5,854 nucleotides of DNA, taken from contig JAUXFS010000142.1 in the NCBI GenBank assembly GCA_030622775.1, forward strand, positions 1 through 5,854, in the 5' to 3' direction. The DNA is from Rhodospirillales bacterium (lineage in GTDB: Bacteria; Pseudomonadota; Alphaproteobacteria; Rhodospirillales; Defluviicoccaceae). Position numbers and translations under genes: made by a program. Positions 1 through 5,269 of this stretch are shown in pieces (positions within the stretch are counted from its first letter, which is position 1; each line of letters opens with the position of its first letter). Below the pieces are notes generated by a model. That model saw nothing but the letters and a program-made list of their open reading frames with translations. It did not search any database and was not told where the DNA came from.

Positions 1-2
1 GA

Positions 3-119
3 CCGCTTGGCCTCCGACTTATGGCTCGGGTTGCCGAACAATGGGAGGGAATTACCGACCGCCAGGGCCGGGAAAAGCAGAGAGCGATCTACCGTTCGTC
101 GATGGGACTGTCCAAATGA
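3..119 (+). CDS. possible C-terminal end of an upstream gene (partial)
   Basis: Frame 3 is open from the window edge to a TGA at 117-119. It reads as a plausible helical, charged C-terminus (contains LMARVAEQWEGITDRQGREK and ends SSMGLSK). The other two forward frames are also open over much of this stretch. Third-position GC in this frame is only about 63% by hand count, no better than the neighbouring frame and below that expected for the clear genes here, so the call is weak. No family is recognised. If real, the gene would end about 100 bp before the binding-protein gene. Confidence 0.25.
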   Translation, partial: PLGLRLMARVAEQWEGITDRQGREKQRAIYRSSMGLSK

Positions 120-139
120 TCGCGTTTACGGATCGGACG

Positions 140-152
140 GCCAACCGTTGGC
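140..152. promoter_or_regulatory. short perfect inverted repeat upstream of the binding-protein gene
   Basis: GCCAAC-C-GTTGGC is a perfect dyad with 6-bp arms and a single central base, centred about 70 bp before the ATG at 217. Its position suits an operator for a dimeric regulator. No convincing -35/-10 pair was found around it: TTGTAC at 175-180 has only a poor -10 partner about 17 bases on. No decamer repeats of the TorR-box type (CTGTTCATAT) are present. A function is inferred from symmetry and position only. Confidence 0.25.
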
Positions 153-205
153 ATGGGTGGGACAAAGTTGAGTGTTGTACCTCGAACCGGTCGACGACAA
201 ACATT

Positions 206-212
206 GAGGGAG
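206..212 (+). promoter_or_regulatory. ribosome binding site of the solute-binding protein gene
   Basis: GAGGGAG ends four bases before the ATG at 217. It supports that start, which also places an intact signal peptide at the N-terminus. Confidence 0.7.
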
Positions 213-216
213 CACC

Positions 217-1263
217 ATGAGGCAGGTGTTGAAGGTTTTCGTTTTGCTCGTTTGGATCGTGCCCCTCGCATGGGTGGAGACGCTTGGCGCCACGGACAAG
301 CCGTTCGTCATCGGTTTCTCGCAAGCCACGACCACGGAACCGTGGAGGCTCCTTTTCAACAAGGAACTGAGAACCGAGGCGGCCAAGTACCCGGAGATCG
401 AGTTGATCGTCCGCGACGGTCAGGACGACGCCCAGAAACAGTTCGCGGACGTCGAGGAGTTCATCGAACAGCGGGTGGACCTGATCCTCATTTCGCCGAA
501 AGTCGCTGGCGCCCTAACGCCGGTGGTCAACAAGGCGTTCGACATGGGCATACCGATCATCGTTCTCGACCGCGACCTCGCCAACAAGCGCTACACCCAG
601 TTCATCGGCGGAGACAACAAGCTCATCGGCCGCACCGCGGGCCAGTATGCCGTATCCCGCCTCGGCGGCGAGGGAAAGGCCAGCGGCAACTTGGTCGAGA
701 TCTGGGGAGGCATGAAGTCGACGCCGGCGCACGATCGGCACGAGGGTTTTGCCGAGGTGATCTCCAAGGAGCCGGGCATCAGGTCCCTTGTCGTCGCCCG
801 GGACGGGGATTGGAAACAGGACCTCGGCTACGAGATCATGGCCGATGCCCTCGAGCGGTTCGACAAGATCGATCTCGTTTACGCCCACAACGATCCGATG
901 GCGTATGGCGCCTATCTGGCGGCGAAGGACGCCGGGCGCGAGAACGGGATCGTATTTCTGGGTATCGACGCCATACCGGCGGAAGGCGTCAGGTGGGTCC
1001 ACGAGGGGGTGTTGACCGCCACATTCCTCTACATGACCCCAGGGGCCGAGGGTATCCGGCAGGCGATACGGCTGCTCCGCGGCGAGGAAATCCAGCGGAG
1101 GGTGACCCTCCCGACGATGACCATCGACAGGTCGAACGCCGAACAGATCCTCCTCCGCCACGGGCTGTTGAGTGACGAAGAGGACGACAAGACCGAGGAG
1201 CACTCGAAACTGATTGCCGAGCGCCCCTCGATGCCGGCGAGCCAGTCCGGAGGCGCCCAGTGA
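217..1263 (+). CDS. periplasmic solute-binding protein, ribose/RbsB type (Peripla_BP_4-like), probable kinase partner
   Basis: This 348-residue protein is exported to the periplasm. Residues 1-25 form a signal peptide (Arg/Lys N-region, hydrophobic core at 4-20, probable cleavage after LGA25); there is no lipobox Cys. Residues 28-318 follow the two-lobed type I sugar-binding fold: IGFSQ opening strand (32-36), ISPK, VLDRD (D118-R119-D120), GGDNKLIG (131-138), R174 in HDRHEGF, YAHNDPMA (N225) and FLGID (D251). By recalled alignment D118, R119, R174, N225 and D251 match ribose-contacting residues of E. coli RbsB, whereas the RbsB Gln235 position appears to be Tyr. This suggests a sugar or polyol ligand. 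Residues 319-348 are an acidic, low-complexity tail absent from RbsB. No permease or ATPase gene follows; the stop codon overlaps the kinase start by 4 bp. A sensory role like TorT or LuxP is inferred; the ligand is unknown. Confidence 0.9.
   Translation: MRQVLKVFVLLVWIVPLAWVETLGATDKPFVIGFSQATTTEPWRLLFNKELRTEAAKYPEIELIVRDGQDDAQKQFADVEEFIEQRVDLILISPKVAGALTPVVNKAFDMGIPIIVLDRDLANKRYTQFIGGDNKLIGRTAGQYAVSRLGGEGKASGNLVEIWGGMKSTPAHDRHEGFAEVISKEPGIRSLVVARDGDWKQDLGYEIMADALERFDKIDLVYAHNDPMAYGAYLAAKDAGRENGIVFLGIDAIPAEGVRWVHEGVLTATFLYMTPGAEGIRQAIRLLRGEEIQRRVTLPTMTIDRSNAEQILLRHGLLSDEEDDKTEEHSKLIAERPSMPASQSGGAQ
1249..1253 (+). promoter_or_regulatory. ribosome binding site inside the binding-protein gene that sets the kinase GTG start
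   Basis: GGAGG lies six bases before GTG at 1260, inside the last codons of the upstream gene. The GTG shares four bases (GTGA) with the upstream stop, a typical translational-coupling junction. This start gives an N-terminus with a short polar segment followed directly by the first membrane helix; the next in-frame ATG (codon 19) would cut into that helix. Confidence 0.75.
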
Positions 1264-4200
1264 CCATCAACTTCAACACCCGTCTCTATCTGGCGTTCGC
1301 CGCGATCTCCATCATGATCGTGGTCGCGACCGCGCTCGCGATCTTCCGGCTCGAGGGGCTTTGGCGGATCATCGACGTCACCGAGAAGCAAACCTTCCCG
1401 GAAACCCTCGCCGCCATGCAGCTTTCGCAGAAGAGCGCTTTGCTCGCCGCCGGCGCGCCCGTCCTGGCGAGAGTCGAGACGCGGGAGAGGTTGAAGTCCG
1501 AAGCCGAGCTGTTCGCGAAGATCGTCATGGAAAATCGTGAAAATCTGCTGATCGTCAGCAACGCCGCCGGGGAGAGCACCGCCGAATCCCTCCGCTCGAA
1601 CCTGGATCAAATGGAGGACATCCAGAACGTTCTGGTGCGCCAAGTGCGCCGGAAAATCGAACTTGCCGAGAAGCGAGCGCGGTCGCTGGAGAGGGCGCTC
1701 AAGCTGCAGGGCGACCTGGAGGATACCGTCGGGCCGATCCTCTACGGCACGACTTCGCTGGCCCGATTGCTGGGGCGCCGAACGGTCCGCCGAGCGACCG
1801 CCAAGTTGGACGAACGATTGAAGACGGGCTGGGGGAAAGTCGAGGATATCCACCACCTTCAAGCCGAAGGCGGGGCTCTTCAAGCCCTCGCCCTGTTGCT
1901 CGATCGGCGCGGCGACGGCAATGTCGGAAAGGTTTTCGTCGAGCGATATTGCGTCTTCGCGAGCCGACTGAACCGGTATGCCGGAAACTGGAAGGCGGAA
2001 AGCGGTTCTTTGCACGGCGTCCTGATGCGCCTGCGCACCGCCAGCGCCGCCGCGGTGGAGAAGGGCGATTGCGCCAACCCCGGCAGCGAGGCGTTGCTGG
2101 ACATGCCCAACTGGGAGTGGAGCTTTACCCTCACCGAAGCCCTCCTCACGCTGAAGCAGGCGACGGATGAGCTTTCCCAGGTCGCGACGCAGCGCTTCCT
2201 CGACGAAATCGAACAGGCCTTGCGGAGGACGAGACATGACCTCAATAGCTTCACTTCCGATACCATCGGGGACCTGCAGACGGCGCTCGACATCAAGGCC
2301 GAGAGTAGCCTCCTGATCAGCCTTATGACCATGGTCGTGCACGTAAGTTCGGACGCCGCGATCACCCCCCTGCAGAACCGGTTCAAGCGATCCCTCAACG
2401 CCTTCCAGCAGGCGGCGTACAGGTTCGACGTCAGCACTCTGGCCAAGCGCAACCCCATCCTTCGCTCCAACGTCGCCCGTATTCACGGGCTGTTCATCGA
2501 ACTCGCGAACAGGGAAACAGACCTGTTCCGCATTCGCCGGCATGAACTGAGACTCGCCGGGGAGATCGACGAGGCGGTGGAAAAGGCCCGCCTGCTGGCC
2601 GCCTCGCTGTCGGCCGAAATCGAGACGCTCGTCGGCGTCGTACAGGCGAATCTCGCCGAGCAAAGCGAACTCGTCACCAGCAATCGGAAGACCGGATGGG
2701 TGTTCCTGATCCTCATCTGCGCGGTCGGCCTGATCACCTCCGCCGTCATCGCGGCTCTGACGATCCGGGTATTGGAGAACCGCGAGACCGAGCTCAAACT
2801 GGCCAAGGAACAGGCGGAGCAGGCGAACCGGGCGAAGTCCGACTTCCTGTCGATGATGAGCCACGAAATCCGCACCCCGATGAACGGCGTCATCGGCTTG
2901 ACCGGGCTGCTCCAGGATACCAAGCTCTCCAACAACCAGCGCGATTTGGTCGGAACGATCCGGGAATCGGGCGAGTCCCTTCTGAACATCATCAACGATA
3001 TCCTCGACTTCTCGAAGCTGGAGGCGGAGCGTCTCGAACTCGAGGACAGCGAGTACGATCTGGCGGCCGTCATACGGGGCGTTGTCGAGATCCTGGCGCC
3101 ACGCGCCGATGCCGCGGGGCTGGAAATCGGATACTACGTACCCCGGGAACTCCACTGCGTGTGCTTGGGCGATCCGGGGCGCTTGCGCCAGATCCTGATG
3201 AATTTGGTGGGCAACGCGGTGAAATTCACCAGCCGGGGTTCGGTTTTCACCGAGGTCTCGCGCACCGGGGACGAAGCATCGCCGCGGCTCCGCATCGTCG
3301 TCCGCGACACCGGCATCGGCGTGCCCAAGAAATTGCGCGGCACGCTGTTCGACAGCTTCACCCAGATGGACGCGTCGACCTCGCGCAAGTTCGGCGGCAC
3401 CGGACTTGGACTGGCGATCTGCAAGCGCCTCGTCGACAGGATGGGGGGCACGATCGGTTTCGACAGCAAAGTCGACGTCGGCAGCACATTCTGGTTCGAA
3501 ATCCCCTTCCGCAAGGTTTCGGACGAACCGATGGCGAAGGTCGGCGATTTCGCGGGGGCGTTCCGTCGGCTCGAGTTCCTGGTGGTGGACGATAAGGCTC
3601 TCAACCTCAAGATCATGGAACGCGTCCTCACCGGTTGGGGGATCGCGGTCAGGGCCGTCGGCAACTCGAATGACGGGTTCCGTGCGCTGAGAGAGGCCCG
3701 GTCCGCGCGCCGCCTTCCCGACGCGATCATCCTGGACTATGCCATGCTAGGCGAAAACGGGACCGCCTTCCTTCGCCGCGTCCGCACGGATACCGACTTC
3801 AGGGACATTCCGGTCATCGTCGCGTCGTCGGCGCTTTCCGAAGAAACCCATCGCGAACTGGCAGGCTTCAACGTTGCCGCCACCCTGATGAAACCGATCC
3901 GCCAGTCGCTCCTGTACAATACCCTCGTTACCGTCCTGCATTTGAAACTGCCGATCGTCGAGCGTGGCGGCGACGCTCTTGATGTCGGCCCGGCGCCCTC
4001 CCCGTCGGCGATGGGCCGGCGGCTGAGAATCCTGGTGGCCGAGGACAATTCGGTGAACCAGCGGGTGGCCGTGGGCCTGGTCGAGCGCCTTGGCCACATT
4101 GCCGACGTGGCGGCGGACGGCAGGGAGGCGGTCGAGGCGGTGCGCAACCTGCCATACGACCTGATCTTCATGGACGTTCAGATGCCCGATATGGATGGTT

Positions 4201-4826
4201 TCGAGGCGACCAACGCAATTCGGGCGATGGCGCCCCCGGTCTCCCGCATCCCCATCGTGGCAATGACGGCCAACGCGCTCCAGGGAGACAAGGAAAGGTG
4301 CCTTGCCGCGGGAATGGATGGCTACCTGGCGAAACCCGTGGATCCGTCAAAGGTCGACGACGCGATCAATCGGTTCTACCCCCCCTCCCCCGAACCGTTC
4401 TCCGTCTCCCCGGCGAACGACGAATGGCGCCGGACGCCCGGCCGTGGCGGGCTCGACATCGCCGGGGCCGACGTCCCCTTGATCGACGAAGAAGGACTCG
4501 CGGAATTGACCAGGTTCCTCGGCGCCGGGGAAGTGGCGAACTTGCTGGAAGACTATCTCTCCTACGCGCGCGGGCTGCTCCCGAGGCTCGAGGACTTGTA
4601 CGCGAAGCAGGATTGGGCGGCCCTGACCTTCGAAGCCCACACGTTCAAGGGAACCTCGGGGAACATGCGTCTGGCCCAACTCAGCGCGCTTTCCCTGGCG
4701 CTGGAGACCGCGTGCAAGCAACGGCGGACCGAAGACGTGCCCGCGATCATTTCGATGATGAAGGATCGGTTCGAGATCATCGACGCCCGGCTGGCGCAAG
4801 ACCGGCGCATCGCCGGCAACGGATGA
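1260..4826 (+). CDS. hybrid sensor histidine kinase, TorS-like, with two receiver domains and an HPt domain
   Basis: This 1188-residue inner-membrane kinase probably reads the state of the preceding binding protein and starts a phosphorelay. Order: TM1 about 9-29; periplasmic, mainly helical sensor 30-479; TM2 about 480-503; short coiled linker; HisKA with SHEIRTPMNG, phosphoacceptor H535; HATPase with N-box N648/N652, G1 D683-TGIG, G2 GGTGLGL at 712-718; REC1 with D777/D778, phosphoacceptor D826, K878; REC2 with E928/D929, D972 in MDVQMPDMDG, K1025; HPt about 1078-1180 with AHTFKGTSGN, H1127. The N-terminus resembles E. coli TorS (NTRLYLAF, then PETLAAMQLSQKSALLAAGA), but the sensor is longer, there is no room for a HAMP domain between TM2 and H535, and there are two receivers where TorS has one. 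All catalytic residues are intact. The start is a GTG overlapping the upstream stop. No cognate response regulator is present. The kinase class is certain; the TorS-type sensor is inferred. Confidence 0.93.
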   Translation: MTINFNTRLYLAFAAISIMIVVATALAIFRLEGLWRIIDVTEKQTFPETLAAMQLSQKSALLAAGAPVLARVETRERLKSEAELFAKIVMENRENLLIVSNAAGESTAESLRSNLDQMEDIQNVLVRQVRRKIELAEKRARSLERALKLQGDLEDTVGPILYGTTSLARLLGRRTVRRATAKLDERLKTGWGKVEDIHHLQAEGGALQALALLLDRRGDGNVGKVFVERYCVFASRLNRYAGNWKAESGSLHGVLMRLRTASAAAVEKGDCANPGSEALLDMPNWEWSFTLTEALLTLKQATDELSQVATQRFLDEIEQALRRTRHDLNSFTSDTIGDLQTALDIKAESSLLISLMTMVVHVSSDAAITPLQNRFKRSLNAFQQAAYRFDVSTLAKRNPILRSNVARIHGLFIELANRETDLFRIRRHELRLAGEIDEAVEKARLLAASLSAEIETLVGVVQANLAEQSELVTSNRKTGWVFLILICAVGLITSAVIAALTIRVLENRETELKLAKEQAEQANRAKSDFLSMMSHEIRTPMNGVIGLTGLLQDTKLSNNQRDLVGTIRESGESLLNIINDILDFSKLEAERLELEDSEYDLAAVIRGVVEILAPRADAAGLEIGYYVPRELHCVCLGDPGRLRQILMNLVGNAVKFTSRGSVFTEVSRTGDEASPRLRIVVRDTGIGVPKKLRGTLFDSFTQMDASTSRKFGGTGLGLAICKRLVDRMGGTIGFDSKVDVGSTFWFEIPFRKVSDEPMAKVGDFAGAFRRLEFLVVDDKALNLKIMERVLTGWGIAVRAVGNSNDGFRALREARSARRLPDAIILDYAMLGENGTAFLRRVRTDTDFRDIPVIVASSALSEETHRELAGFNVAATLMKPIRQSLLYNTLVTVLHLKLPIVERGGDALDVGPAPSPSAMGRRLRILVAEDNSVNQRVAVGLVERLGHIADVAADGREAVEAVRNLPYDLIFMDVQMPDMDGFEATNAIRAMAPPVSRIPIVAMTANALQGDKERCLAAGMDGYLAKPVDPSKVDDAINRFYPPSPEPFSVSPANDEWRRTPGRGGLDIAGADVPLIDEEGLAELTRFLGAGEVANLLEDYLSYARGLLPRLEDLYAKQDWAALTFEAHTFKGTSGNMRLAQLSALSLALETACKQRRTEDVPAIISMMKDRFEIIDARLAQDRRIAGNG

Positions 4827-4942
4827 TCCCGAGACCGGCGCTCCACGGCCGCCGCCGGCGGTTCCCGATCGCCATTGCCTTTCCAGGCTGGCGCCCGCTG
4901 CGGGACGTCGATCGACGCGAGATCAATATTCGACGCGGCGAT

Positions 4943-5062
4943 GGCGAAGATGCGGTCAGGCACGGCGATCTTTCCGACATCGTGAAGAAAGGCGCCGGAG
5001 ACCCGGCTCGCCGGGGAGACGCGCCGACCCGTGGCGCCGGGGATCGTCAGGCATGGCGGCAA
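4943..5062 (-). pseudogene. probable relic of an HD-GYP domain (c-di-GMP phosphodiesterase family)
   Basis: Read on the minus strand, 4990 down to 4946 encodes FLHDVGKIAVPDRIF, which fits the HD-GYP signature (hydrophobic-HD-x-GK-[IV]-x-[VI]-PD). The preceding residues (GRRVSPASRVSGA) weakly resemble the helix that normally leads into this motif. The match stops after RIF. The usual continuation (a Lys-Pro/Gly loop, then a Glu-Trp-rich helix and the HxxxG and GYP motifs) is missing, and the frame runs on antisense into the end of the kinase gene. Upstream the frame is closed by a stop at 5116-5114, and there is no ATG start, only TTG. Either a decayed gene fragment or a chance match; a motif this specific makes chance less likely. 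Confidence 0.4.
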
Positions 5063-5138
5063 CTTCCATCCGGGCTTTGATCGAGGAGGACCGGAGGTGG
5101 AGGAATGCCACCCTCACGACTGAGATAGCTATCGGGGT

Positions 5139-5153
5139 CCGTCAGTGAGACGG
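5139..5153 (+). promoter_or_regulatory. small perfect hairpin in the leader region
   Basis: CCGTC-AGTGA-GACGG forms a perfect 5-bp stem with a 5-base loop. It sits just after a perfect 10-base palindrome, GATAGCTATC (5124-5133). No T-run follows, so it is not a terminator. It may be part of a folded leader or an operator cluster about 120-150 bp ahead of the Met-rich gene; function unknown. Confidence 0.3.
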
Positions 5154-5174
5154 TGTGCCGGCGAATTCTGTTAC

Positions 5175-5194
5175 AAAAAGGGCCGGAGACCGGC
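5175..5194 (-). terminator. possible minus-strand intrinsic terminator, or a leader hairpin on the plus strand
   Basis: Read on the minus strand, GCCGG-TCT-CCGGC (5194-5182) is a perfect GC stem followed after CC by TTTTT (5179-5175), the layout of a Rho-independent terminator. The stem has only 5 bp. No minus-strand gene to its right is seen in the window, so its client is unclear. On the plus strand the same stem lacks a T-run and would act only as a leader hairpin. Confidence 0.3.
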
Positions 5195-5209
5195 AAACTT
5201 CAGCAACAG

Positions 5210-5239
5210 CGATCGGTTGTCATCCGTCGCGACCGATCG
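5210..5239. promoter_or_regulatory. long dyad upstream of the Met-rich gene (operator or leader hairpin)
   Basis: CGATCGGT (5210-5217) and ACCGATCG (5232-5239) are perfect 8-bp arms. In RNA the stem extends inward by U-G, G-C and U-G pairs to 11 pairs, closing an 8-base loop (5221-5228). It ends 17 bases before the ribosome site at 5257 and has no T-run after it. It could be a repressor or activator site, or a 5' leader hairpin affecting translation. The symmetry is directly seen; the role is inferred. Confidence 0.5.
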
Positions 5240-5256
5240 AGCACCAACATCAACAC

Positions 5257-5262
5257 GAGGAG
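5257..5262 (+). promoter_or_regulatory. ribosome binding site of the Met-rich protein gene
   Basis: GAGGAG with a 7-base spacer before ATG at 5270. It fixes the start of an open frame that runs off the window and whose first 27 codons give a clean signal peptide. Confidence 0.75.
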
Positions 5263-5269
5263 ATCCCCA

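Larger units (their letters stand above)
4827..5269. other. non-coding gap between the kinase gene and the Met-rich gene
   Basis: No convincing intact gene was found in these 443 bases on either strand. Frames that stay open here are continuations of shadow frames of the kinase gene. The left half carries an HD-GYP-like relic on the minus strand. The right half holds small hairpins (5139-5153, 5182-5194) and a longer dyad (5210-5239) leading to the next gene. No GC stem followed by a T-run is seen downstream of the kinase on the plus strand, so its transcript end is not visible. No clear -35/-10 promoter was recognised. Confidence 0.6.

Noticed and set aside
1..216. TorR-box-like direct repeats as evidence of a true TMAO system
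   Set aside because: No CTGTTCATAT-like decamer pairs were found, and no reductase or cytochrome gene is present; TorT/TorS similarity is architectural only.
153..1175. A 340-residue plus-strand frame overlapping the binding-protein gene
   Set aside because: Arg/Gly/Pro-rich composition typical of an out-of-frame reading; the 217-1263 frame has a signal peptide, ribosome site and clear family motifs.
1029..3155. A 708-residue open frame on the minus strand
   Set aside because: It lies antisense to the well-supported binding-protein end and kinase sensor/HisKA region. Long antisense frames are expected in GC-rich genes, and no domain or motif is recognised in it.
4802..4816. CCGGCG-CAT-CGCCGG inverted repeat at the end of the kinase gene as a terminator
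   Set aside because: It lies inside the coding sequence and is not followed by a T-run; probably a by-product of GC-rich codons.
5002..5015. CCCGG-CTCG-CCGGG hairpin as a terminator for the kinase transcript
   Set aside because: Only five base pairs and no T-run on either side; one of many such stems expected in GC-rich DNA.
4298..5080. A 260-residue plus-strand frame running from the kinase end into the gap
   Set aside because: Most of it is an Arg-rich out-of-frame reading of the REC2/HPt region, and the extension into the gap shows no recognisable motif.
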